From NCBI GenBank assembly GCA_023053545.1, contig JAKZAN010000004.1, positions 11,346,001-11,410,000 of the forward strand: a DNA stretch of 64,000 nt. Reading direction: 5' to 3'. The notes beneath the pieces were generated by a model that saw only the letters and a list, made by a program, of their open reading frames with translations, was not told the origin of the DNA and searched no databases. This stretch comes from Lepidurus packardi. Taxonomy: Eukaryota > Arthropoda > Branchiopoda > Notostraca > Triopsidae. A program made the position numbers and the translations under genes. Shown here one piece after another: positions 49,401 to 61,400 of the stretch (positions are counted from its first letter, which is position 1; each line of letters starts with the position of its first letter).

Positions 49401-50187
49401 TTAGATAGGCTTTCCTGGCCACCTTTCAAGAGGAGGTGCTAAGTTAAGTTTGGGCTGAGGAAGTACGGAAATAACTGGGATGCAACTTTTGTCTCCGAAG
49501 CAAAACCCTTTTAACTTCGTTCAAAAGCTCAAAAGAGCCTCCGTTTCGCTTATTTACTCAACCATCCTGCTGCTGGTGGCATTGGCACTCAAAACTCATT
49601 GGCCCAAGCACAAAGAACATAGAAGTTAGTATTCTGGTCCTTAAGCTGCTGATATTTATGCATATTCCAGGTAATTAAATTTGATAAAGTATACCTTTTG
49701 GAACACAGTCACGTTTAGAATGGAAATCGCTTTTTCCCCGTCTGGCATCGCGTGTTTTATAATACATGATGAAATATTGAACACACCACGACACGAGCGA
49801 AACAAACACGGAATTCTGCATCAGCTACTTAGCTAGTAGCCCCACCTGTGCATCTGGAATTTTACTAATTAATAAACGAATCTGTAATAGACCTTTTTGA
49901 ACCCTTAACTTGTTCCTATACCCCCTAACATGATAGTTTGGGACGCGATTCTAGGGACTAAACATCAATTGTGAGGGTTTAGTAAATGTTAAAACATGGA
50001 AGGCTACAATGAAACTTCAATATTGAAACTCTACTTACACTTCAGGGGGAGTGACATCTTCGATTTCGTCGTTTTCCATGGGTTCCTCGACGTTCACAAT
50101 CTCTTCCAGAAACTTCACATCGTTGTCACTGATGTCTTCTTCAATTCTTATCTCTTCAACGTCGGATTTTGCCAACAGGTCAGCCAT
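43444..50187 (-). CDS. DNAJC7: DnaJ homolog subfamily C member 7 (TPR2), conventional isoform
   Basis: DNAJC7 is a cytosolic co-chaperone that binds Hsp70 and Hsp90 through TPRs and stimulates Hsp70 through its J domain. Exons in transcript order: 50187-50039, 45371-45283, 45220-45096, 45040-44852, 44786-44668, 44605-44452, 44389-44225, 44161-43849, 43770-43612, 43550-43444; about 522 residues against 494 in human. Exon 1 encodes an acidic leader ending VTPPEV, then TPR repeats from [10 protein letters not shown] through about residue 390, then [20 protein letters not shown] and the HPD triad (about 433-435) split by an intron, and a Gly/Phe-rich tail. Exon 1 is assigned by its phase-2 donor and its acidic character, like the human leader. 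Intron 1 is about 4.7 kb and contains the large ORF described separately. Confidence 0.93.
45540..47899 (-). CDS. 786-codon Ser/Pro-rich disordered exon, probable alternative N-terminus of DNAJC7
   Basis: An open frame of 787 codons on the DNAJC7 strand. The ATG has AAA before it and an in-frame TGA five codons upstream. I recognise no domain. It is rich in Ser, Pro, Arg and Lys, with SP/TP sites, KSSSF-type repeats near the C-terminal half and a motif VRIIPI at about 298, 337 and 392 (VYVIPV at 372). A short Lys/Leu-rich helix candidate lies at about 155-195. The frame ends GAC AGG TAG, and AG/GTAGAC is a splice donor in phase 2, which joins in frame to the TPR exon acceptor at 45371. No AATAAA lies between them. 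Fusion would give about 1,259 residues. If unspliced it ends at 45536. Confidence 0.7.
47900..50038. other. Rest of DNAJC7 intron 1
   Basis: No ORF with recognisable features. An exact TGACGTCA lies at 48258-48265, about 360 bp upstream of the 47899 start codon, and another at 47798-47805 inside that ORF. This stretch could hold an internal promoter. About 49100-49300 is AT-rich. Confidence 0.5.
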
Positions 50188-50744
50188 GTTTTTCGTTTAA
50201 CAAACGAACCAGCAGGAACCGAACACTATCAAGTTGAATAGGAATCGATTCGTAACACAAAACGATGCCAATTCCCCGCGCTACCTTGAAACAATGGCTT
50301 TTGTTTCGTAAATTTAGCAGAAAAACGGGAAAATATCTCGCCCTTCTTACCGACCTTGGACGAGTGAGTTCAGGAATGTAAGGAAAGGAAGAAAACTCTT
50401 TATGAGCACTTGTATAATCCGAGATTTAAATCTGGAAAAACCTAGATTAGAATTCCCTTGCAGAAGAGGATTTTCCACGTAAGAATATGGACCAACTGCG
50501 AGTACTACAATGTGGAAGAACTCACGTTTCTTCCGGTTCTCACTTTCTCAGGTCAGGATGGCGAAACTGTCCGCAACTTTGGAAATGGGTCCACAGGTTC
50601 ATGGCACAATGAACCCTTGGCTCCGCCTACTTTTTCGCAACTAGTGCAACATATGATATTATTAACATGTCGCAAATACAATTAAAGACGAAGCATTTGG
50701 GTGCTAGATTTAGATTTTATTATTCTATGTGTTTGGCAAAGTGC
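50188..50744. other. DNAJC7-MRPL15 spacer
   Basis: MRPL15 ends and DNAJC7 begins in the same direction here. Apart from the MRPL15 polyadenylation signal I see no clear element; the main DNAJC7 promoter should lie here. Confidence 0.5.
50716..50721 (-). terminator. Polyadenylation signal for MRPL15
   Basis: AATAAA on the minus strand about 25 bp after the MRPL15 stop codon, giving a very short 3' UTR. Confidence 0.6.
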
Positions 50745-51813
50745 TCAGGACTTGTAATATTGTTCAAGTTCTTCATGAACTGGAGCGAGGACACGCCGAT
50801 CTTTTAAATTAACCACCCAGCCAGGTTCAAGGCCATAGAACACTTGTCGTGGGTCTTTTCGTTCGAGTAACATGTTTAATTTGGGATCTTCTCGTAAGTT
50901 AGGCAGGATATAGCCGAATTTCTGCGCTAAAATTAAGCGCTCTTGTGCTACTTCCTCGGGATCGGCTAAATAGCCGCGGTTTTTGGGATTTGAATAGAAT
51001 GACACCAAATCTTGGGGTGGTAACTGGCGTTTGGGAATGGGAGCGCCTTTGTTGAAGAAGTTTAACGGATTGATGAGGGCCCATAATGACATTATGTCAT
51101 AAAATGCTGTGGTGATTACCCCGCCGTTACGTTCGACAGCAGCAATCACTGGTTCGGTAGCCCATTGTACTTCCAAGTTGATTTTCGCACGAAATATATC
51201 GGCTCCCTAAGAGGAACGACGTTAGTTCCGTTTAATAAGTTAAAAGGAGTATTAAGATTACTTCGTCGAGAAGCTGGACACCATACTGTCTTTCGTCAGG
51301 CTTCAAAAAGTACAGTTTTGTGTTACAAATGGCAGCTAGGTCGATTGGTTCCTCAGCATTCAGTCTTCCGGTGTCAATCATCTTTTGGATCTGCAAAAGG
51401 GAGATTGGGGGGTATTCTCTCCGCATACTGTAAGTAAATAAAACTTTAAATGTGTTTCATTTTCGTGATAAAGCGATAGAGGTAGTACTGGTGTCCTTTG
51501 TAGTAAGTTGGCTCATAGGGCACTCGAAGATAGAATGGATTGTTGCCTGTTTCGTAGCCTAAACGCATGTAGTTTTGACGTTGACCAGATCCCTTGTTAC
51601 CAGCACCATGTTTATCACCACCATGTTGACCTCTTCCTCGCTTTTTCTAAAAATAGTAAATACATGACAAATAATGAATGTTTGTATTTGGGGGAGACTT
51701 TATATGGGAAATTAGAAACTTACTGAGCTTCCAGCTCCAGGATTTGGCCGCAGATTGTTTAACGCCACACGTGGAAGACTTCTAAGCAAATCTAGAGCCT
51801 TTTCTGATGGCAT
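50745..51813 (-). CDS. MRPL15: Mitochondrial large-subunit ribosomal protein uL15m
   Basis: A structural protein of the mitochondrial 39S subunit. Exons in transcript order: 51813-51724, 51646-51489, 51427-51262, 51206-50745; about 291 residues (human about 296), all phases agree. The L15 signature KKRGRGQHGGDKHGAGNKG follows a short N-terminus containing LLRSLPRVALNNLRPNPGA. Also visible are MRREYPPISLLQIQKMID, and the mitochondrial-type C-terminal extension with GYLADPEEVAQERLILAQKF. The exon 2 donor (CACCA/GTACTA) is chosen so that the junction reads GHHMRREYPP, matching the family. Confidence 0.95.
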
Positions 51814-52961
51814 ACTTAACTCTGAATCGTTTTAAATATCACGGAACACGAATAAAAACAATGTTTTTGCCGGCGTGCAAAGCGAATGCGAACTGTGATC
51901 GCAAGCTCTCACTAGGCTTGGGAATTTTCCTTTATGTTAATTGAGAATTGATCGAAAATCCACCAATTCTTCATTAAAACCATTCACTATATTGTTCAAC
52001 TAAAGCTTTGAACTTTATTACAGCTGTGGGGTCACATATCGCTCTTATAAAAGCAAATATTACACAAATTAACATTAACATTCGCCATGTCCGTCTGCAT
52101 TTGTATTATTTTTTTTATTATTTTCTTTAGTTATTATAAACCTTTATATTAGAAGATACCCTTGTTCGCATATAGATGACCCGATATACTGTGGGTAACG
52201 ATAAAGTCGAATAATAATATTGCATTATTTTAAGGGATATAGACATTTGAGAGGACCCACCAGCCGTGTCTTGCGTGTCAATAGCGGAATTATCTACACC
52301 TTTCCCGCACCTTTGTGTAAAATTCCGTATAGCTAGTCTCCCATCAAAAAGCGTTCCAAATGTTAATTAAACTATCCACCCTGTCCATATAAATAATGAA
52401 AAGGCAACTGGTTATTTTCTTGACAGTAGTGCATTTACATAGTACGCAGAGGTACATATAGAACAACAGTAGTAAACACAGAAGAGTGGCGAGGGTCGCA
52501 TAAACGTCCCAAATTTCAACAAACACCAGCACAGAGACACAAAATAAACCTCTTTTCTGATAAAAACAATACTCCCACTCATTTCTCTCAGTCGATATAT
52601 ATTTATAATGGGTCCTCCTGTTTCTACTCATGTTCTTTTTGATAACGGCTCGAAGTTCACAGGCACATGTGCAACTCTAAAAAATAGTTTTTACGTTTTT
52701 TGCTCCAAAAGAAAAACAAAACCATGAATTTTAAATAAACATGAACCCGTTCTCGAAGAAACTTGTCTTGAAAAACTTCTGTCAGCCTTCCCATGCAGCC
52801 ATTCATGAGAGTTAGGACAGTAATAACGCTTAATTTAACTATTCTTGTTTACTTTTCATCGAAAATGCTATTGACTTGAAACCAATTAGCCTGTTGCCCT
52901 TCGACCGTAACAATAAAACCTTGGTGATGTTCCCACGAATATCCAACTTGGTTCTATATCT
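51814..52961. other. MRPL15 promoter and VMAT 3' flank
   Basis: A 1.15-kb spacer between same-strand genes. No ORF resembles a conserved protein. It is AT-rich and should contain the VMAT 3' UTR and the MRPL15 promoter. Confidence 0.5.
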
Positions 52962-55872
52962 TTAAGGAACTTCGTCATCTTCGTTCTGGTACGCAACGTA
53001 ACGCACCGATGACTTTTCATTCATTAACAAGGACTATAGAAACGTATTAGCAAAACTCCCATTTGAAACTTGAGATAAAGAACATACTTGGTTCTCTTCC
53101 TTCGATGGCGGCGATTTCAGGAAATACATCAGTGGCGCGTACATGAAGTTAATCATGGCAATGCCAAACAACATCCAACCAAAGCCAATGGTTTGGACCA
53201 ACGTTCCACTCAATGCCGGACCTTCAAAGACAAATACACAAATAAAATATAATATATAATAAAATATAAATCAAGAAAATATTATAATATTTAAAAAAAT
53301 AAAATCTGAAGACACTTTGACACTTTTTGACTAACCAATCGCAAATCCTAGACAGAAAGCCACATCTCCGATGGCGTACACTGATCCATAGACAGAGGCA
53401 TGTCTCAAGTCGACCAAGTAACCCAATTCAGGCATCATGGAACTGTCAACCATTCCTACAGCAAAACCTAGGCCAGCATTGGGTAATATCAAGTCCTCGA
53501 TCCGCCTCGCAAAAGGAATCTGTTGCAACCGGAAAGATAAAAACATAAAAGAGAAGAAAGGACAGAAAAATAACATAGTTGCTTAGGAACCGTTTTGAAT
53601 AACAAGGAAGGATTTTCTTATGTTTACGCATATGAGGCAAATGCCGATGATAATCAATCCTATCATCGAGGCTAACCACCGACCAATTTTATGGCCCAAG
53701 GGTCCAAATAAGTTGGTTCCAATAAGATATGCAATAGACGCAGGTAGGAAGGCAGCACCTAATTGCCATCGGGGAGCAGACATGGTGTCCATCATCCAAA
53801 TAGGTAAAGAAGGTTCCAGCATAGCTATTCCCATATTGCCAAACGTGATAGCACCTGTAATAATAATAAATAATACTATAAACACTAAATAACAGCAAAA
53901 ATAATGTCAATCTTATGCTAAAACAATCAGTTTAGTGAGGAAGTTCTAAAAAAGTCGTTTTGAACTTGGATTACCAGCCGCGACTATGATATACGGATCC
54001 GAAACCAAGGATTTCATGGAAGGCGGGTTCTCGGGTTGTTTAGCGACAGCTGGTTGTAGTACCAGCAGTTGCAGAACTGTAAAAACACACAAAAAAAGAA
54101 GAATTTTGTTCAATTTCTTAAGAATGTCCAAGGTAATAAAAGGATTTCTGGAGCAAGAATGAGTTTACGGCCGTCTAAGAGTGCTAAGCCGGCGAGTATC
54201 AGAAAAGGCGCTGTTTTGCCCACAAACTGGTACATGATTCCTCCAAACGGTGGTCCAATAAGCACTCCCAATGCTAATCCTCCCAAAGCAATACCCATAG
54301 CGTTTCCGCGTTCCTTATCATTGGTATAGCATGCAGCCAACATTCCCATGCCTGTAAAAGAAAAACAAAAGAAAATTTCAGATTTTCATTAACTCGTAAC
54401 GCAAAAAGAGTTAACCTGAGACCGATGAGCAGGACGATCCGATTCCTTGGAGTGCGCGGGCCATGAACAGTACCAAGTAGGATCTTCCGAACGCGAAAAC
54501 TGTTGTTTCAAAATGTAAAGCCAGGGTTATAAACAAGGATAAAAAAGGGCATAAGAAGAACGGTAATTACTGATGGTAGATATGAACATAATGACGAAGC
54601 CGGCGAACATAGGGATGCTGTATCCAATCCTGAGGAAATGAAAAAATCGGATTTAAAACTCTTTGAACTTTTATCTCTCTTCGTTTTCGTTTTTTTTTCT
54701 TCTTTTTTAAAAGACATTTTCCTCGTGACCTGATGTAAAAACTATTGTTTAAGCCAAGAGAAAGACTAGGAGTAATTAAGTACTTTGTCGACTCTAAGAC
54801 CGTATCAGTTTGCACTGAACCTTAATTTGGACGAAGATTTCAAAAAGAATTAATTTAAAATTAGAAAGAAGAATTGTAATCTTTTACTTTTTATTTTGTA
54901 TAAAGAGTCAAGTCGATCGGGATTGGGAACTCATTAAGTAACCTCCACGACCTGTACTTGCATGTAAGCCTTCTTTAACGAGCAAAAGATTACACAGGGT
55001 AGAATAAATGTCTAGGAGGAGCGGAGAAGGAAAAAATTCAGCCTTAAAAACTAAAAAAGAAATTGAGGAAATAGATCCATTTTCCTTTACCTGTTGGTTA
55101 ACGGTCCTACAAAGGGATTTGCGAGGAGCTGTATAAACGCCTTGGAAGCGAACATAACTCCTACTTCCACGTTTTCATGCAGGAGTTCTTCATGCTTGAG
55201 TTTTTCTTTCAGATCAGCTGGACTCAATGTAGTGGTACTTATCGCCTCAGCAATAGCAGCACAGGGAAAAGAAGCTAATAAAGTGGCGTTTTCCCCAGAA
55301 GGACCAGGATCGAAAGGAGTTGTATTCTGTGGCCGTTCCGTGGATAAAACCGAAGACATGACTTCCATAACGGACTCTGTAGCGTCAAAGTCATGGTGAT
55401 GTCGAATCGCGTACAAAAATTCGGGAATGATGGGCACTAAAAAGCAAGACAATAAAAACTAATAAGAAACATGCAATAGACAATTACAATACATTAGCGC
55501 AGTAATGCGTTGAACAGTAACGTAGTAATAGAATGTACAGGATAATTAATTTCATTACTTAACAAGCTTTCGCCAAGCAATAACAAACACTAGTGCCATC
55601 TATGGCTGTTGCGCCTCAATAATTTAAGGTGTATGCATTAGAAGAAAGTTGATCCATTGATTGGGAAGTAATGAAGCATTCCAAAGTAATACTGGATTTA
55701 TTTACGTACCTACAGTGGTGAGTAGCATGTTGTCGAGCAGAAGAGCAATTGCTACGATGACCAGCACTAGTCGACGAGATTGACGACATTCCTGCAGCCA
55801 TTTGCCCATCCGGAATTTCCATTCTGTTGGTGCTCCACCCGTAGGTGGTGGCGAAATTGCTTCCGATGACAT
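52962..55872 (-). CDS. VMAT: Vesicular monoamine transporter (SLC18 family)
   Basis: A proton antiporter that loads dopamine, serotonin, octopamine or histamine into synaptic vesicles. Exons in transcript order: 55872-55710, 55436-55091, 54629-54571, 54499-54416, 54351-54169, 54076-53975, 53854-53628, 53519-53336, 53221-53088, 53012-52962; about 510 residues with 12 expected membrane spans. TM1 carries the essential Asp ([17 protein letters not shown], about D47). The large luminal loop has sequons N92 and N104. [20 protein letters not shown] and [17 protein letters not shown] are VMAT signatures; VAChT differs at the latter. The cytosolic C-terminus is short and acidic ([12 protein letters not shown]). 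The untranslated 5' exon and promoter were not found and probably lie beyond 56 kb. Confidence 0.94.
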
Positions 55873-56769
55873 GCTCTGCAAATAGAAACGCCCTTTAAAC
55901 TCCTGAAGTGTTCCTTTAATTTCATTCCTTGAACCATTCTTCCAGTTCTTTTAAGTCTATTGAACCCTGAGTGCCAGAATTCCTATATTTAATCTACTTT
56001 TTCCAATACATATTTCTTCAATAAATAAGCGTGTTACTTAGAGTTTGGGGAATTTTTCTCTTGTAATTTGCAGCAAGTAAAGTATGGAGTCAGAAAAGAC
56101 CTGGGTAATCGAATGACTTGCTATGCAGAAATAGGATCCTTAGAGCAGCTACAGGTTGATTGCATTCAACTTTGGATAACTACCTCAACTTGGTAATTCA
56201 GCGTTCACATTGAATTTGCCTCCTCGTCCAGCAAGGCAAGTGCCAATCTAGCCTTTGATAGGCCTCATTAGGAAGTAAGCACAGGGCTGAAGGGAAACCA
56301 GGGATGGGAAAGAGAACAATCCCGGAGTAGATTGCGCGATCCTCGTTGTTAACAAGAAGAGGAGAGAAATAAAAGCCCTGGCTGTCTTCAGCCAGCAAAG
56401 GGAGAGAGCGAGAGAGAAGCTTAATTAACTTGATACCAGTAAAAACCACAGCTTCTGGTTTCTTCCTTGCTCGCAAAAGAAGGGTTTTTTGGAATATATA
56501 GAAAGGTTAAACTATTGTGCGAACGGTTACATTGTCTGTTAAGTACAGCTCGTGTACCAGGCTAGAATTTCAATCGGAACTTATTACGTGCCGGTTAATG
56601 AAGACCCCTGAGAAGAGGGCCAATTAAGAAAACCAACAGACTAAGAATGATAAAAACCTCGAATGTGTCGTACTCCAATCAAATCCGCCGTTTACTCTTA
56701 GCTTTTCAAACCTACAACCCCTTTCTTAGTTGAAAACTTCCTAATTGAAACCCAAGTTCTAGATCTGAA

Positions 56770-57720
56770 CAAAAATTCATCGTTGTAGACCATCCAAAAC
56801 TAAGAATTCATTGTTGGAGCCAAATATGAAGCTTCTAATTCAATATCTGAACTAAAGGATTCATTTTTTGAACCCAAAACATTAGCTGGCTTTCGTTTAG
56901 ATGTAAACTAAGGGATTCATTGTTGGAATCAAAGTGCGAAAGTACCTATGCCCAAATTTCATTGTTGGAGCCAAATATGAAGCTTCTAATTCAATATCTG
57001 AACTAAAGGATTCATTTTTTAAACCCAAAACATTAGCTGGCTTTCGTTTAGATGTAAACTAAGGGATTCATTGTTGGAATCAAAGTGCGAAAGTACCTAT
57101 GCCCAAATTTCATTGTTGGGTGCCAATATAACCTATCTAGTGCTGTACTGTATTTGAACTAGAAATTCATTGTTGGTTCAAATTCAAGCTAACTTTAGTT
57201 CTAAGCCCTAGCTCAGTTTCATTGTTGGAACAAAATGCAAGCAAAGTTAGGGTTATCAGCCGAGTTCATTGTTGTGAAAGAGCACGAAATCTCTACAGGT
57301 GTTTTCCAGGTTCCATAAGGTTTGAGGAGCTTTAATGCATGCTTTCTAGACTTTCTAGACTTTCAAATATGAAGCTTCTAGTTCAATATCTGAACTACAG
57401 ATGCATTGTTTGAACCAAAAACATTCGCTGCTTCCTTTTAGATGTAAACTAAGGGATTCATTGTTGGAACCAAATTGGGAAAGCAAATGCCCAAATTTCA
57501 TTGTTGGGTGCCAATAGAACCTATCAAGTGCTGTATTTGAACTAGAAATTCATTGTTGGTTCCAATTCAAGCTAACTATAGTTCTAAGCTCAGTTTCATT
57601 GTTGGAACAAAATGTAAGGTGATCAGCCGAGTTCATTGTTGTGAAAGAGCACGAAATCTCTACAGGTGTTTTCCAGGTTCCATAGGGTTTGAGGAGCTTT
57701 AATGCATGCTTTCTAGACTT
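56770..57720. repeat. Repeat block rich in SOX-like CATTGTTG octamers
   Basis: Two tandem copies of about 151 bp (from about 56807 and 56960) and a second duplicated segment (about 57125-57360 and 57510-57720). The exact octamer CATTGTTG occurs 13 times: 56809, 56918, 56960, 57069, 57111, 57168, 57220, 57267, 57459, 57499, 57551, 57597 and 57634. Its reverse complement contains AACAATG, matching the SOX HMG consensus. The block lies 0.9-1.9 kb upstream of the VMAT start codon. Confidence 0.85.
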
Positions 57721-60700
57721 TCCAAAGCTCTTGCAATAAAAAACGACGGAAGCTTTTAGTCATTTCTCTTCGCTCTACTCCCCATTTTACGTTTTTTAAA
57801 AGCTTTCTTTTCGTGCACACGTCGAAAAAAGGAGAGACTGAACGAAAGAGAGCAAGAGAAAAACGAAAAAGAAACACCTCGCTTGCTAAATGTTAACCTT
57901 TTGCCAAGGACACTATTCATTTGCTTCGGTTAGGGCTTGCTGTTATATTGGCTAAGTGCACGGATCCATCAGCATGAGGTGGTAATATACACTTCCTAAC
58001 TTCCTAAGTTGTGTCTTTCTACACGAACCACAGTTCGTTTTGCACCTTCGACTTAAACATCGACTAGCCAAACTTCCTTGACTTACGCTTATAAGCGTTC
58101 CTTTAAACTGAACTTTGACAGTTTACGGAAGTCGACTAGTCCATCAAAACGACACGGTAGATTCGTCTTCATCGTTTAGCAAACATATGGAGCAATCATA
58201 CTGTTGCTGTCTTAGAATATGTTAAAAACATAATATTGTTAAGAAAATACTCATCTTAGGCATCGGTCAAGTAAACACATACGCAATAATAGATAAGGAG
58301 GCGGGGCAAAGTTTTAGCCTGGGCACATGACTAGCCATTGCCTAACTTGCCTAACATTGTCATTGCCTAACTAGAGACCTTCAAAGTCGGCTTCAAAGTC
58401 CAAGTTGACTAACTAAATCAAACTAAACTTTCCTCAAAACAAACGGGGATCATCCTTCCAATACTGTACTGTACACAGCACGTGAACTGCCCACGTCGTA
58501 CCATGCGTTAAAGTATTGCCTCTGTACATTCTACTGCCCATGGTAATACATACCACCCAGCAATCCAAGAAATATAAATAACGATAAAATGTATCAGAAA
58601 CTACTTACAATTCACGTCTAAAACTTGGAAATCTTGGTCAAATCGTGTTTGTCGGCTAAGTCATGATTCCCTGTCTAGAAAACACAAACAATTCAAAGAA
58701 AAGTATTAGCCATATCTTCCACAATCTCTTTCATCTTCTTCTTCTTCTAAGAAGGGGAACAAGCGTTCGTGTATGCTATATCGATTGCCTATAATAAAAG
58801 GTGATGGGTGATTACTTATAGTAAAGTAACCGAAAGATAGAGTGCAAGATCTTTCTCTTCCTTGGATTGTTGGAACGAAAAACGAAAAAGTACCCGTTTA
58901 TACGAGCCCAGTTCATAAACGGAATGGATGGCCGGACAATCCAACACGCTCGCATCATAATCGCTATAAAATTCGTCTTTTGCGATGCAAGCGTATCGAT
59001 TCCCCGTTCCATATATCCGTATAAAACCCCACAGAAGGCGATAGATAAACCATCCCATTTCCCGAATGCAATTTACCTGTGGCAGGGGCTGTCGTACGGA
59101 GAACTCGAGCTCGTTTATTTTTATTTTATTTATTTTTTTTAGCGAGTAGAATTCAAACTTCTTTGCTGCTCTGCTCTTTTAGTTTGTCTGCCAAGATGGT
59201 CTGGGGGATCCGGGTCGCACAATCGAGCGTTTTGGGGATTCCGGCTGATTCACGACCACCAATGGGCTAACTGTGTGTGTATGTGTTTACTAGGCGACGT
59301 CGAACAGACGACTGGAGCGGCGTCGACGTCTCAAACTCCCCTAAAAAGCCTTCGACGCCTTTGAAGCTTACACTCAAGGATTTTCTTTGATACTGGCACT
59401 CGGGTGGCTGTTCCCTATACTCAACCAAGTATTCAATACGTAGATAGCCCGCCTCCGCGCCCCACTTGCTGGGCTGTGAGATCGCGACGCAAAGAGCGCC
59501 CCGAGTAGAAATACCGGGCCTTTTATATTCAAGAGGAAAACACAAGGCTATATAAGTCGTCGTCCCAAAATGTCAAGCCACGCCTTTCCAATTTACTAGC
59601 GCATATTTGAGAAAAACCTTTTCCCTTTTTCGAACTTTCCAGTTTGTTTTTTCTCCTGCTCTCTCTAACTGATAGCTCTGGAACATGTTTTCTGAGCGAT
59701 AATACTAATACTCTTTCAGAAGCCATCTCTATTGACACTTTTTCTTCTTTTTTCTTTGTTGCAATGTTAACTTGTTGCCACGTGAACTTTTTCTTCATTT
59801 TTCTCCGCAACGTTAACGACGGTAAGGACAAAACTACCTTCGGACCTTTTAATACCGCCTGATAAATCATCTAACTATTCGATATGATGCCTGGTGAGAG
59901 TTTGGTTGAAGTTCTGGTTCGATAGAATCAACAGCCACGTGGATGGAGCTGGATAAATACCAAGAGTCAAACGCGCTGGGGGCACGCCAACGTCACCTGT
60001 TGACTTGGGGCGCTCGGAAGAACGACAGGACACATTTACAGCAAACAAGGCTTGGAAATTTAAACATGACAGACGTGTGGTTTCTCACCCTTTTTTGCTT
60101 CGATAGCCCTATACTGGCTGACATAGACAAGTGATCAGGAAAAGCTTATCCTGTGGGTACTTTTCTTTCCCCGCCATCAGCGCCCCAAAACCGCGCCGAA
60201 AGTCTTTTGTTTGGGGACAAGAAGCTTCAATTAAGGGAGTGTGGGATTTCTTCTATCCGGACTGAGTGTTGAGTGTGCACTGTATACAGTACCGTCAAAG
60301 GAACCCTACACTTTTAAAGAAAACCGTTGTGGTAGATAAAAGCCTTTTATTTTCCAAATCAAAGAACGCTAGGACCGTTACAGAGAATCCTAGCTTAACT
60401 AGAGAACTAGAGACATTTTGAGAAAATTAAACAACCTTAAAGAGTCCAGTTTATGAGAATACTAGCTACAGTATTAAGATGCTTCAGCAGAATTCCAAAT
60501 GAATTCAACTCAGAAGCTGTAACCCACTTTTTTAGCCGTTTTTTATGTTTGATTGCGGAAGAAGATCATTGGCTTATTGGACATACCGTTCCTTTGTCGA
60601 TGATGTACGAGCTTTCCACCTTGCTAACAGATAGGAGAAGAGACTAGGATATCTAAAGGGTTCTAAAAGGAGTGGGTTGAAGTTCCATTGTGTCACGCGA

Positions 60701-61080
60701 GAGTCATAAGCACCAAAGGGGGACAAAAGACAACCTCATTAATGTGCGCCATCACATCAGCAGTCAACCCTTCCTCAAAAGAATGAAGCATTCCATGCTT
60801 TACTTCACCCCTATTTTACTCCTCCATACGAACTTCCATATAGCGCAATCGGTAATGCATTAAGGTAGCAAAAATATACCAAGTGCTATCACGCTTTTAA
60901 CGTATGCTACACCAGGCAACCCACCGGGTTCCCCATTTACTAATCATGCAATGTATATTAGCTCTACCCAGAATACTCTAATACGCATAATTAGTATGTA
61001 AATCACGTCCTTTTCGCCTAAAAGATACACTAGAAATTACCGAATACACCCACTTCCAAACATTAGGTACTAAGGGAATA
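57721..61080. other. VMAT upstream region, no gene recognised
   Basis: Mixed unique sequence with many short ORFs and none with family features. A TATATAAG word at about 59549-59556 (+) is the only core-promoter-like word I saw, and no gene follows it. Untranslated VMAT exons may be here but cannot be placed without transcripts. Confidence 0.4.
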
Positions 61081-61400
61081 CTTCTCAATACTTGAAATCA
61101 ATTTTCAAACACATAGATGGCGTGATTTTAAATATATAATAATAATAATAACAACAATAAAAATATTAACAAAATAATGGTGTTTTATAATATAACGTAC
61201 TTTGTGTGAAGTATGTATAATACAATATATGTACACAAGTACATAGTAAAAATTCCGAGTAGATCACTAAAACTACACTTTGATCTGAGCCAAAAGGCCG
61301 AGAAGCGATAGGTCACTCAAACACATTTTTTAGTACTCAATACTTAATGTTAATTTTCAAACCGATAGATGGCGTGATTGTAAATATATAATAGCAATAG
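61081..61400. repeat. Direct repeat pair flanking a U2-like fragment
   Basis: A segment with CTCAATACTT, AATTTTCAAAC and TAGATGGCGTGATT(T/G)TAAA followed by ATATATAATA occurs at about 61083-61148 and again at about 61332-61400, 250 bp apart in the same orientation. The interval contains AT-rich DNA and the U2 5' fragment. Confidence 0.75.
61272..61309 (-). pseudogene. U2 snRNA 5'-end fragment
   Basis: Read on the minus strand, 38 nt match the conserved start of spliceosomal U2 RNA (ATCGCTTCTCGGCCTTTTGG, then AGATCAAAGTGTAGT) with about one difference. Similarity stops just at the branch-point-pairing region, where GTAGTA is GTAGTT, and no Sm site or later stems follow. It is a truncated copy, either a retroposed fragment or the head of a U2-derived SINE. 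Confidence 0.75.

Noticed and set aside
52962-55872. Vesicular acetylcholine transporter as an alternative call
   Set aside because: The TM11 region reads [11 protein letters not shown] as in VMAT, and there is no choline acetyltransferase exon upstream as in the cholinergic locus.
59529-59870. Minus-strand 113-codon ORF, Lys-rich
   Set aside because: No similarity I recognise, low complexity, and no splice or promoter context.
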